Part shown: piece by piece, positions 43,898-51,848 of the stretch
Layout of the letters: every line of letters starts with the position of its first letter
Position numbering within the stretch: position 1 is the first letter of the stretch
Assembly (NCBI RefSeq): GCF_001429285.1
Contig: NZ_LMJJ01000012.1
Span: 62,530-126,529, forward strand
From: Ensifer sp. Root278
GTDB lineage: Bacteria; Pseudomonadota; Alphaproteobacteria; Rhizobiales; Rhizobiaceae
Direction of reading: 5' to 3'
Length of the DNA: 64,000 nucleotides
Translations under genes and position numbers: made by a program
Notes under the pieces: generated by a model
What the model saw: the letters and a program-made list of their open reading frames with translations, nothing else
The model's database searches: none
Told to the model about the DNA's origin: nothing

Positions 43898-44821
43898 ATG
43901 ATCGTTCGCGACCGCCCCAGCCTTCTGAAACTGTTCTTCATCCTCAGAGGATCGGTCATTCAGCGGATCTTTCCGCAGGTGCTGTTCGTCTTCGGCCTTT
44001 CCGCCTTCGTCGTCTGGGCACACCGTGCCGATCCCGGCATCGTTCCAAGCGTCAACAGCGGCCCTTTCGCCCTGCTCGGCATTGCGCTCTCGGTGTTCCT
44101 CGGTTTCCGCAACAACGCCTGCTACGACCGCTGGTGGGAGGCGCGGAAGGATTGGGGGCAACTGATCTTCACGTCGCGCGATCTCGCCCGGCAGACACTG
44201 GTCCTGGTCGACGCGAAAGCATCGGAGAATGCGGCGCGGCAACGGCTCCTCAACATCGCCATCGCCTTTGCTCGCGCCCTGGTTGGCCACCTGCGGCCGG
44301 GCAATGATGCCACCAGGGCGCTCGCGCGACTGCCCGACGATCTCGCTCCCGGCTACAAGGCAAGCCGCAACGCGCCGGACTACCTCCTGCGTGAGATGGG
44401 CCGCGATCTCGCGGGCTTGCGCGCTTCGGGCGCGATCAGCGACTTTCAGTGGGCCCAACTGGATGGCACCGTCGGCAGGATGTCGGCGATGCTTGCCGCC
44501 TGCGAGCGCATCCGCAACACGCCGGTGCCTTTCGGCTACACGCTGCTCCTGCACCGCACCGCCTATCTCTTCTGCTTCCTGCTGCCCTTCGGCTTTGCCG
44601 ATGCGCTCGGTTGGGCCACGCCCTTTGTCACCGCGCTGGTCGCCTACACCTTCTTCGGCCTCGATGCACTCGGGGACGAACTGGAGGAGCCGTTCGGCGT
44701 ATTACCGAACGACCTGCCGATCATGGCGCTTGCCGAAACGATCGAGATCAACCTGCGCGAGGCGCTCGGCGAGACTGATCTTCCGCCCCTGCCGCAGCCC
44801 AAGGACTACATCCTGATGTAG
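43898..44821 (+). CDS. Bestrophin family anion channel (UPF0187)
   Basis: 307 residues with four membrane helices and a cytosolic helical bundle, forming pentameric anion channels. Signature sequences: the first helix SVIQRIFPQVLFVFGLSAFVVWA, FLGFRNNACYDRWWEARKDWG after the second, and DALGDELEEPFGVLPNDLPI near the C-terminus. The last is the conserved bestrophin loop. No partner gene is nearby. ATG 43898 follows the start context CTTCC. Confidence 0.92.
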   Translation: MIVRDRPSLLKLFFILRGSVIQRIFPQVLFVFGLSAFVVWAHRADPGIVPSVNSGPFALLGIALSVFLGFRNNACYDRWWEARKDWGQLIFTSRDLARQTLVLVDAKASENAARQRLLNIAIAFARALVGHLRPGNDATRALARLPDDLAPGYKASRNAPDYLLREMGRDLAGLRASGAISDFQWAQLDGTVGRMSAMLAACERIRNTPVPFGYTLLLHRTAYLFCFLLPFGFADALGWATPFVTALVAYTFFGLDALGDELEEPFGVLPNDLPIMALAETIEINLREALGETDLPPLPQPKDYILM

Positions 44822-44839
44822 CCCAGATGGTCGCGCAGC

Positions 44840-45460
44840 TCAGGTCTTGAGCGCGGCCAGGACCCGGGCAACGGCCGGACGCGCGGTCATGCGGTTGCGG
44901 TGATCCAGGATTTTCGGGAAACGCGCGGGATCCACACCGTCCGATTCGAGCCAGCCGGCGATGGTGAAAAGGTAGGGATCGGCAACCGAATAGGTCTCGC
45001 CCAGGACGAAGGGGCCTTCCAACATCGTGTTCTCGATCAGTTCGAAGCAGGCCGCCATGTTGGAGGCGACCTTGGCCTTCATTGCCTCGTGCGCCGCCGG
45101 ATCGTCGGCCCAGCGCGCGCCGCGACGTCCATGGGCATGGGCGACATGCACCGTCGAGCAGAGATAGTTCATGAACGACTGCAACTGCGCAAAAGCAAAG
45201 GCATCGCCCCTTGGTGCAAGGTTCGCTGCCGGATTTGTCTCGGCGATATAGGTGAGGATCGCCGGCGTTTCGGTGATGACGCCCCGGTCGGTCAACAGCG
45301 CCGGCACCCGGCCCTTCGGGTTTACCGCGAGATAGTCGGGCTTGGTCTGTTCGGCGGTCGAAAAATCGACGCGGCGCGCCTCGTAGTCAGCGCCCGCCTC
45401 TTCCAGCGCGATATGCGAAGCCAATGAGCAGGTGCCCGGGGCGTAGAACAATTTCAACAC
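44840..45460 (-). CDS. Beta-class glutathione S-transferase
   Basis: 206 residues. The beta-class motif is APGTCSLASHIALEEAGADYEARRVD, with Cys10 and Ser11 near the N-terminus; the thioredoxin fold cis-Pro follows (NPKGRVPALLTD) with helices behind. It conjugates electrophiles with glutathione. Convergent with the bestrophin gene; 235 bp upstream sits a DUF4198 gene in the other direction. Confidence 0.93.
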   Translation of the reverse strand: MLKLFYAPGTCSLASHIALEEAGADYEARRVDFSTAEQTKPDYLAVNPKGRVPALLTDRGVITETPAILTYIAETNPAANLAPRGDAFAFAQLQSFMNYLCSTVHVAHAHGRRGARWADDPAAHEAMKAKVASNMAACFELIENTMLEGPFVLGETYSVADPYLFTIAGWLESDGVDPARFPKILDHRNRMTARPAVARVLAALKT

Positions 45461-45664
45461 TTCAACTCTCCTCTGCGATCACGCGGATCGGACGACGTGG
45501 TGCCGACAGACCCGACCCTGCCCTATCATTCTGGCGGACGGAAGCGGAATGCGTGCGATGAACCGTGCGCTTCCTAACGTTTCAACTCCAGACCAAAGAT
45601 CGGCGGCAGAAGAAAGGAAGTCAGCCCGATTGACAAGCCCGAACGGATTTCAATAGAAGATCAT

Positions 45665-45680
45665 TGTTACGTTATAACAT
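45665..45680 (+). promoter_or_regulatory. Zur-box-like dyad upstream of the DUF4198 gene
   Basis: TGTTACGTTATAACAT, with core GTTA-N5-TAAC (45666-45678), 16 bp before the start codon. Zinc-uptake regulator sites in relatives have a GTTAT-N-ATAAC-type core. Match by eye only. Confidence 0.5.
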
Positions 45681-45695
45681 TATTCGGAGTTGCTT

Positions 45696-46427
45696 ATGAA
45701 AACGCTCTTTTCAACCCTCATCGCTGCTGGCCTGTTTGCCGCCGTCGCCACACCCGCCTTCTCCCATGGCGCATGGATCGGCGAGCGCTGGGGAACGCTG
45801 GCGGTGATCTACGGCCACGGCCCCGCGGACGAATCCTATGATCCGGCCAAAGTGAAATCGGTCTCGGCCGTTGGCGAAGACGGTCAAGCGCTGCCGGTGA
45901 CGATCGAGGCGGAAGACAATCACGCTAGGCTGAAACTCGATGGCAAGCCGGCGCTCGTCGCACTGGAGTTCGACAACGGCTATTGGAGCGAAGGCGCAGA
46001 CGGCAAATGGGTGAACAAGCCCAGGAACGAGGTGCCCGGCGCCAAACAGGCGAGCCATTCGGTCAAATACAGCATCGCGCTGGTGCATGCGCATGGCGCA
46101 CTGCCGGCCTTCCCGGCACAGCCGCTGCAGATCATCCCGCTCGACAACCCTGTTGGCCTGAAGTCGGGCGAGAAATTTCGCATCCGCCTATTGCTCGACG
46201 GCAAGCCGCTCGAAGGCAAGGAAATCACCCTCGACTATGCCGGATTGCCTGAGCTCGTCTCTGAAAAGACGAACGCGAATGGCGAAGCGGAAGTGACGCT
46301 GCGCAACGCCGGCGTCAACATTCTTGCCGTCAGCCACGCGATCCCGCTCGAAAGCAACATCGCCGCCGACAAGAAAGGTTTAACGGCCACGCTGACCTTC
46401 GTCGCCGAGCCGCACGTGCACGAATAG
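45696..46427 (+). CDS. DUF4198 domain protein, periplasmic metal-linked (NikM-like)
   Basis: 243 residues. Signal peptide ending ATPAFS, cleaving before HGAWIGERWGTL, so a His would be the mature N-terminus, a metal-binding feature. The rest is beta-rich (Ig-like), and the C-terminus has HVHE. DUF4198 proteins are thought to help nickel, cobalt or zinc uptake. The upstream dyad resembles a Zur box, so zinc is the favoured metal. Start at ATG 45696; a TTG six bases earlier is less likely. Ends 80 bp before a strong hairpin. Confidence 0.82.
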   Translation: MKTLFSTLIAAGLFAAVATPAFSHGAWIGERWGTLAVIYGHGPADESYDPAKVKSVSAVGEDGQALPVTIEAEDNHARLKLDGKPALVALEFDNGYWSEGADGKWVNKPRNEVPGAKQASHSVKYSIALVHAHGALPAFPAQPLQIIPLDNPVGLKSGEKFRIRLLLDGKPLEGKEITLDYAGLPELVSEKTNANGEAEVTLRNAGVNILAVSHAIPLESNIAADKKGLTATLTFVAEPHVHE

Positions 46428-46507
46428 GCCTCCCGCCTCCCTCACCGCAATGCGGACCCAATCCTCGGGTTGGGGCCGAGATTGAGGTGGAGTTCAGAAG
46501 CACCGCC

Positions 46508-46540
46508 ACGGCCCGGCAGGTATCCCTGCCGGGCCGTTTC
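46508..46540. terminator. Strong hairpin between convergent genes
   Basis: Perfect 13-bp stem 46508-46520 / 46525-46537, loop TATC, with TTTC rightwards. Serves the DUF4198 gene and probably also the DUF4406 gene. Confidence 0.8.
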
Positions 46541-46543
46541 CGG

Positions 46544-46915
46544 TCAGGCAACCAGCGCCTCGCCGCAACCGGGCACGTCTTCCAAGCGGTAGTAGACGGG
46601 AATGCCGCGTTCACGGGCGATGCGCACGTCGTTGTCGGCACCCTTGCTGTCGCCCGGCAGACGCAGCACCGCGTCGCACAGTGCCAGCAAGCGGCCGGCG
46701 ACGGGATGGAAAATTTCCTCGTAGAGGTCGTCCCCGATGCGCTCGCCACCCGCCGCATTCCACACCGGCAGCGCCACCCATTCGCCGATGACAGGCACGT
46801 GCCCGGCCCGAAACAGCGCATAGGACGGCTCCTCCAGTCGCTTCAGGTTGGCGGCCATCTTGGCCGGGTCGTCTCCGGTTCCCGAGCGATAGGGCCCCGC
46901 GATCAAAATCAGCAT
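46544..46915 (-). CDS. DUF4406 / nucleoside 2-deoxyribosyltransferase-like protein
   Basis: 123 residues. MLILIAGPYRSG is the nucleotide-binding start of the nucleoside 2-deoxyribosyltransferase-like fold; later LPVWNAAGGERIGDDLYEEI and LCDAVLRLPGDSKGADNDVRIARERGIPVYY complete it. Relatives exchange bases on deoxynucleosides or bind nucleotides; the substrate is unknown. The start at 46915 puts the conserved motif first. Divergent from a DeoR regulator across about 90 bp with large dyads, so probably the regulated target. Confidence 0.8.
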   Translation of the reverse strand: MLILIAGPYRSGTGDDPAKMAANLKRLEEPSYALFRAGHVPVIGEWVALPVWNAAGGERIGDDLYEEIFHPVAGRLLALCDAVLRLPGDSKGADNDVRIARERGIPVYYRLEDVPGCGEALVA

Positions 46916-46931
46916 GATCTTCTCCAAATTT

Positions 46932-46988
46932 TTGCACGAAATATCCAGATCATTCTGGAATATTCACGATATTTCGTGCAATATCGTG
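46932..46988. promoter_or_regulatory. Multi-site operator between DUF4406 and DeoR genes
   Basis: Perfect 14-bp arms TTGCACGAAATATC (46932-46945) and GATATTTCGTGCAA (46968-46981); in addition CACGATATTTCGTG (46965-46978) is nearly palindromic and ATATCGTG continues to 46988. Repeated CACGA(A/T)AT half-sites fit cooperative binding of a DeoR-type tetramer. Confidence 0.75.
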
Positions 46989-47007
46989 AAGAGTCAAGGA
47001 GGTATTC

Positions 47008-47760
47008 ATGCTGACAACACAGAGACGGGCTTTGATTTCGGCACGGTTGGCGCGCGACGGCGAGATCGTCGCCAAGCGCCTGGCGGACGAACTGGACCTC
47101 TCGGAAGACACGATCCGGCGCGATCTCCGCGAGATGGCGGCGGAAGGTTTGCTGAAGCGCGTACATGGCGGCGCGCTGCCGCTGGTCCCGCCGCTACCAA
47201 ACTTTACCGCACGGCAGGAGATTGCCGGCGACGTCAAACACCGGCTTGGGCGAAAGGCCGCGACGATGATCGAGGCGGGCCAGACGATCTTTCTCGACGG
47301 CGGCACGAGCAACGCGGAAATCGCGCGGGCACTGCCGCGGGAGATGCGGCTGACCGTCGTCACCCACAGCCCGACGATTGCCGCCGAGCTCGAACGCCAC
47401 GAAGCCGAAGTGATCCTGATCGGTGGCCGGCTCTACAAACATTCGATGGTTGCGACGGGCGCGGCGGCGCTCACCGCCATCGCCGGCATCCGCATCGACC
47501 TGTTCTTCCTCGGCGTCACCGCCATTCATCCGGTTCACGGAGTTTCCACCGGCGACTTCGAGGAGGCGGCCGTCAAGCGCGCGATCCTCGCCCAGGCCGC
47601 CGACACCTATGTGCTTGCGACAGCGGAGAAATTCGACGCAGTTTCGCCACATCGCGTGGCCGGAATCGCCGATCTCGCCGGCTTCATCGTACCGGTGGAA
47701 ATCGAGCGCCAGATGCTAACGCCCTATGACGACGCGAGCGTTGTGATGATCGGCGCCTGA
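47008..47760 (+). CDS. DeoR/GlpR family transcriptional regulator
   Basis: 250 residues. N-terminal HTH: RRALISARLARDGEIVAKRLADELDLSEDTIRRDLREMAAEGLLKRVHGGA, the family hallmark. The C-terminal sugar-phosphate/nucleoside-sensing domain reads IFLDGGTSNAEIARALP and ATGAAALTAIAGIRIDLFFLGVTAI. It is 92 bp divergent from a deoxyribosyltransferase-like gene and the gap carries a clear operator. AAGGAGG precedes the ATG. Confidence 0.93.
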   Translation: MLTTQRRALISARLARDGEIVAKRLADELDLSEDTIRRDLREMAAEGLLKRVHGGALPLVPPLPNFTARQEIAGDVKHRLGRKAATMIEAGQTIFLDGGTSNAEIARALPREMRLTVVTHSPTIAAELERHEAEVILIGGRLYKHSMVATGAAALTAIAGIRIDLFFLGVTAIHPVHGVSTGDFEEAAVKRAILAQAADTYVLATAEKFDAVSPHRVAGIADLAGFIVPVEIERQMLTPYDDASVVMIGA

Positions 47761-47821
47761 CGGTGCCAGCGCGCCGAGGCTGTCCGTGAGGGCTGCAGGC
47801 GAGAACCGTCGCCCGCGAACC

Positions 47822-48829
47822 TCAGGCGGCGAAAGCGTCCGTGACCCTGACGTCGCCGACATGGATGCCGTTCCAGTTGTACATCGAGTGATTTGCCTGC
47901 GCCATCAGGGCCGCGTGCAGGTCCGGCTCATCCCTGAAGAAGCGCGCAAGCGTTGCCGCCACCATCGCTTCGGCGGCGCGGGTCGTGCCGTCCTCGCATT
48001 TCAGCGCGATGGCGATGCCCTTTTCCGGGATGGCGGCACAGAACACGCCTTCGGCACCGGTCTTGGCGAAGATGCGGCCGGGGGCCGTTTTCATCAGCCG
48101 GGTGCAGGCGCGCTTGGTTCCGGCCACGTAGAAGGGCTCGACCATGCAGGCCTCGATCAGCCGCCTGGAGGCCCGGGCGCGTTCGGGTCCAAGACCGACG
48201 CCGGTCGCCATCTTGGCAAACCCGTGCGCCAGGCCCTTGAGCGGAACGGCGTAGGTCGGGATCGAGCAGCCGTCGACCCCGCAATTGTCCGTGCCGAGGA
48301 TCGCCCCGGTCAGGCTTTCCATCGTGCCGCGGATTTCCTGCTGCAGCGGATGCTCGTAGCCGACATAGCCCTTCACCTCGGTGCCGGAATGGCAGCAGGC
48401 GCAGATGAAGCCTGAATGTTTGCCGGAGCAGTTGTTATGAAGCGCTGTCGGCGCCTCCAGGCTGCGGGCCTGGCCGATCAAGGTCCTCTGGTCGGACGAC
48501 CAATGGGCGCCGCATTCGAGCGCCGAGACGTCGAGGCCCGCCGCCGCGAGCATCTTTGCGGCAAGCTCTACATGCTCCGGCTCGCCGGAATGGGAGGAGC
48601 AGGCAAGAGCCAGTTCCCTGTTGCCGAAACCGTAGGCGTCGGCCGCACCGCTTTCCATCAAGGGCAGCCCTTGCATCGCCTTGCAGGCGGAGCGCGGGAA
48701 AACGGCGGTGTCAGTCTCACCGAGCGAAAAGACGGTCCGGCCATCGCCGTCGACGGCGATCACAAGTCCGCGATGGCGACTTTCGACGAGGTTTCCGCGG
48801 GTGACTTCGACGAGAACGGGATTCGACAT
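47822..48829 (-). CDS. L-asparaginase, Rhizobium etli ReAV type (class 3)
   Basis: 335 residues. It hydrolyses asparagine to aspartate and ammonia. It belongs to the ReAV group, which is unlike E. coli AnsA/AnsB. Ser47-x-x-Lys50 in PRSACKAM is the catalytic tandem, with a further Ser in ACSSHSGEP. A metal-binding set HNNCSGKHSGF and GTDNCGVDGCS is also present. Rhizobia use it to grow on asparagine. 71 bp divergent from the DUF3750 gene. Confidence 0.88.
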   Translation of the reverse strand: MSNPVLVEVTRGNLVESRHRGLVIAVDGDGRTVFSLGETDTAVFPRSACKAMQGLPLMESGAADAYGFGNRELALACSSHSGEPEHVELAAKMLAAAGLDVSALECGAHWSSDQRTLIGQARSLEAPTALHNNCSGKHSGFICACCHSGTEVKGYVGYEHPLQQEIRGTMESLTGAILGTDNCGVDGCSIPTYAVPLKGLAHGFAKMATGVGLGPERARASRRLIEACMVEPFYVAGTKRACTRLMKTAPGRIFAKTGAEGVFCAAIPEKGIAIALKCEDGTTRAAEAMVAATLARFFRDEPDLHAALMAQANHSMYNWNGIHVGDVRVTDAFAA

Positions 48830-48900
48830 GCCTTGCCCTCAAATTTCCGAAATTGCTCCGTGCATTTAGCAGGAATCTTAAGGCAGGAAACGGAGTTTTC

Positions 48901-49638
48901 ATGAAATTCGCCCGCAGGCTCGCCGCCGCCTTTCTCATCATCTACCTTCTGCCGGCGCTAGCCTCGGCCGGCTGGTGGTACATGCAGGACCGGCCACAGA
49001 GCTGGCGCTCTGCCGACTGGTCCTCGGCGGGCATCCTGCCGAAGACAGCCGAGAGCCCCGATGCGGCGATCTACGTCTTTTCGGCAACGACCGGCGGCAT
49101 GAAGGGCGCCGTCGCCAGCCACGCCTGGATCGTGACCAAGCAACAGGGCGCCCTCGCCTACAACCGCTACGACAAGGTCGGCTGGGGCAAGCCGATCCGC
49201 CGCAACGCCTATCCGGCCGATGCGCGCTGGTATTCGAACGAGCCGAGATTGGTTGTTTCGATCACCGGAACCGAAGCCAGCCGGCTGATCCCGAAGATCG
49301 AAGCGGCGATCGCAAGCTATCCCTATGACGCACCCGGCGGCTATCGGATCTGGCCGGGCCCGAACTCCAACACCTTCGTCGCCCACGTGCTGCGCTCCGT
49401 GCCGGAACTCGGCGCCGTGCTGCCGCCCGACGCCGTCGGCCGCGATTATCTGCCGGAGGGCAAGTTGTTCCAGATCGATGCCGATGGCCGTGACATGCAC
49501 GCCACGCTCTATGGCGTCGCCGGTATCTCGGCTGGTGTTCGCAGCGGCCTCGAACTGCACTTTTTCGGCCTCGTCGCCGGATTTGATTTCGCGAAGCCCG
49601 GCATCAAGATCCCGGCGCTCGGACGCTTCGGGGTGTGA
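48901..49638 (+). CDS. DUF3750 family protein
   Basis: 245 residues with an N-terminal signal anchor (LAAAFLIIYLLPALASAGWWYM). The domain carries FSATTGGMKGAVASHAWIVTK and IWPGPNSNTFVAHVLRSVPELG; the NTF-His pattern recalls NlpC/CHAP-type and DUF3750 proteins. Function unknown, periplasmic or membrane-facing. ATG 48901. Confidence 0.85.
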   Translation: MKFARRLAAAFLIIYLLPALASAGWWYMQDRPQSWRSADWSSAGILPKTAESPDAAIYVFSATTGGMKGAVASHAWIVTKQQGALAYNRYDKVGWGKPIRRNAYPADARWYSNEPRLVVSITGTEASRLIPKIEAAIASYPYDAPGGYRIWPGPNSNTFVAHVLRSVPELGAVLPPDAVGRDYLPEGKLFQIDADGRDMHATLYGVAGISAGVRSGLELHFFGLVAGFDFAKPGIKIPALGRFGV

Positions 49639-49686
49639 TCTGCAAAGTTCCAACAGTTGAGGCTGAAGGCCCGGGCGGGGAATACC

Positions 49687-49719
49687 GAAAATGGAAAAGG
49701 GCCGCCCGAGGCGACCCTT
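49687..49719 (-). terminator. Intrinsic terminator of a short minus-strand transcript
   Basis: Arms at 49697-49706 and 49710-49719; on the minus transcript the single non-Watson-Crick pair is G-U, on the plus it would be C-A, so the minus direction is favoured. Followed leftwards by TTTTCCATTTT. Confidence 0.65.
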
Positions 49720-49775
49720 CCCTGAGTTCTGGCCAAGTGAGTGGCCCGGGCTTTAGGCCCGAAGGAAGGCGGGGA

Positions 49776-49847
49776 TCAAGCCGAGGGCTGCCTCGACGTG
49801 TTCACCTCTCCCATGCCCTTCACCAAGACCGAAATCTCATTAGACAT
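49776..49847 (-). CDS. Putative 23-residue small protein (starts MSNEISVLVKGMG)
   Basis: Short minus-strand ORF with a strong ribosome-binding site AAGGAAGGTG ending 5 nt before ATG 49847. Peptide: MSNEISVLVKGMG then EVNTSRQPSA. No family recognised. An intrinsic terminator lies about 60 bp after its stop. It fills most of an otherwise empty 319-bp gap between the DUF3750 gene and the quinone oxidoreductase stop. Could also be an sRNA in which the ORF is incidental. Confidence 0.45.
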   Translation of the reverse strand: MSNEISVLVKGMGEVNTSRQPSA

Positions 49848-49957
49848 TGGATCACCTTCCTTTCTGTTCGTTTCAGATGGCAACAAGGTAGGTGATCCCA
49901 CGGTATTTGCAAGACCGACTAAGGTTTAATGGCGCAAATCACGTGGCGATCCGGGGA

Positions 49958-50956
49958 TCACATGGACATGATGATCTTGCCGATATGGTCGCCGGTCTCC
50001 ATCTCGCGATGCCCGTCCGCCACCTTGGCAAAGGGCAGCACGGAGTGGATCACCGGCGCGACCTTGCCCGCCTCGAGCAGCGGCCAGACCTTTGCCACCA
50101 GACCATCGCGGATCGCCTGCTTCTCCGCCGGCGTACGGGGACGGAGCGCCGAGCCCATCACATGCAGACGCTTTGTCAGGATCGGCGCGATGTTCGCCGC
50201 CTCGACCTTGGCGCCGCCGAGGAAGGCGATGATCGACAGGCGGCCGTCCTTCGCCAGCGAAGCGATGTTGCGGTCGAAGTAACGCCCGCCGACCATATCG
50301 AGGATGACGTCGACGCCGCGTCCATCCGTCTCTTCGATAACGACCGTTTTGAAGTCCTCTTCGCGATAGTTGATCGCGCGCTTGGCGCCGAGCGACTCGC
50401 AAGCCTGACATTTCTCGGCGCTGCCGGCGGTGACGAAGACCTCGGCGCCGAAGGCCTTGGCAAGCTGGATCGCCGTCGTGCCGATGCCACTGGAGCCGCC
50501 ATGGATGAGGATCGTTTCGCTCGCCTTCAAGCCGGCCATGTCGAAGACATTGGCCCAGACGGTGAAGAAGGTTTCGGGCAGAGCCGCCGCCTTCACCGCG
50601 TCATAGCCCTTCGGCCAGGCCAGCGCCTGGCTTGCCGGGACTGCCGCATATTCCGCATAGCCGCCGCCGTTGGCGAGCGCGCAGACTTTGTCTCCGATTT
50701 GAAATCCTTCCGCACCCGCGCCGAGCGCCACCACCTCGCCTGCCACTTCAAGGCCGAGGATCGGACTTGCACCCGGCGGTGGCGGATAGTCGCCCTTGCG
50801 CTGCAAGACATCGGGACGGTTGATGCCGGCCGCCTCCACCCGAACGAGGATGTCGCCCGGTTTGATCTCAGGCAACGGTCCCTTTTTCAGGACCATGTTT
50901 TCCGGTCCGCCTGGGGCCGGAAGATCGACGAAGTTCATTTCTGACGGAAGGGACAT
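49958..50956 (-). CDS. NAD(P)H quinone oxidoreductase, PIG3/QOR type
   Basis: 332 residues, zinc-free MDR family. Motifs: [21 protein letters not shown] near the N-terminus, [14 protein letters not shown], and the Rossmann loop [21 protein letters not shown]. The NADPH-binding region continues with [15 protein letters not shown]. It reduces quinones by one or two electrons. It stands alone, 79 bp from the end of the hydrolase gene. Confidence 0.93.
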   Translation of the reverse strand: MSLPSEMNFVDLPAPGGPENMVLKKGPLPEIKPGDILVRVEAAGINRPDVLQRKGDYPPPPGASPILGLEVAGEVVALGAGAEGFQIGDKVCALANGGGYAEYAAVPASQALAWPKGYDAVKAAALPETFFTVWANVFDMAGLKASETILIHGGSSGIGTTAIQLAKAFGAEVFVTAGSAEKCQACESLGAKRAINYREEDFKTVVIEETDGRGVDVILDMVGGRYFDRNIASLAKDGRLSIIAFLGGAKVEAANIAPILTKRLHVMGSALRPRTPAEKQAIRDGLVAKVWPLLEAGKVAPVIHSVLPFAKVADGHREMETGDHIGKIIMSM

Positions 50957-51035
50957 GGCACCACCTCATGCTGCTGATGTGCCACATCTAGCGCTGACGG
51001 CGTGCCGCGAAAAGGGTGGCGGTAGTATTGGCCGA

Positions 51036-51848
51036 TCAGGGTTCGGCCGCCAGGAAGGACAGGATCTCGCCAGCCACCAGTGCCGGGCTTTCCCAATGAG
51101 GGTTGTGGCCATGGCCGGCCAAGCTGATCGAGCGCGCCGAGCCGATGGTTTCCGCCAGCAGCCGGCGATGCCCAGCGTCGAACAGCGGATCCTCACTGCC
51201 GCCGATCGCCAGCACCGGCAAACGCAACTGCCGCGCGGCGGCGCGAAGATCGGTCGCGGCAAGGCCATCGAGGATAGCGAGCCACGTCTGCGTCGGTATC
51301 TCTGCGGCCTCCTTGCGCATGTGCGCAAGGAACGCCGGGTCGACTGGTTGGTTGCAGGCGTGCCAGACATCGAAGAACGGGTGTTCCTGATCCAGCGGAT
51401 CCTTCAACGCGCGGATCGCCCGCGCCGTTGGACTCCTCGCGTCGAGGCCCGGCTGCAGGCTGCCGGATAAAAGAACGAGGGCCCGGACCAGGTCCGGGCG
51501 AAGGGCGGCAAGCGCAATGGCGGTCATTGCCCCCATGGAATGGCCGATGACGACGATATCCCTCAGCGCCAGCCTATCGGCCAGACAAGCGAGATCCCGC
51601 GAAAAATCGGCAACCGTTGCCCCCGGCCCCGCCTGCGACGCGCCGTGGCCGGCGAGATCCGGAATGATCAGTCGATAGCCCACGAGGTGGGGCGCGACCA
51701 GCGAGAAAGAGCGGCTATTGTCGGAATAGCCGTGGAGCAGCAACAGCGCCGGCCCCTCGCCGCGATCGACATAGGCGAACTGGCGCCCGCCGGGCAGTTC
51801 GAGCCGCCGCTTCAGCGGCGACCAATCTTGCTGGTCGATGACGATCAC
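51036..51848 (-). CDS. Alpha/beta hydrolase
   Basis: 270 residues from a GTG start at 51848. The nucleophile elbow is VIGHSMGAMTA, the acid Asp is expected in GGSEDPLFD and the His in GHGHNPHWE. The oxyanion region is LLLLHGYSDNSRSF. Substrate unknown. The start overlaps the stop of the binding-protein gene (GTGA), so its translation is coupled to that gene. This suggests the hydrolase works on, or releases, the ligand the binding protein takes up. Confidence 0.87.
   Translation of the reverse strand: MIVIDQQDWSPLKRRLELPGGRQFAYVDRGEGPALLLLHGYSDNSRSFSLVAPHLVGYRLIIPDLAGHGASQAGPGATVADFSRDLACLADRLALRDIVVIGHSMGAMTAIALAALRPDLVRALVLLSGSLQPGLDARSPTARAIRALKDPLDQEHPFFDVWHACNQPVDPAFLAHMRKEAAEIPTQTWLAILDGLAATDLRAAARQLRLPVLAIGGSEDPLFDAGHRRLLAETIGSARSISLAGHGHNPHWESPALVAGEILSFLAAEP

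Noticed and set aside
49741-49929. 62-codon plus-strand ORF in the 49.7 kb gap
   Set aside because: Weak start, no family pattern, and it is antisense to the better supported short minus-strand ORF and terminator.
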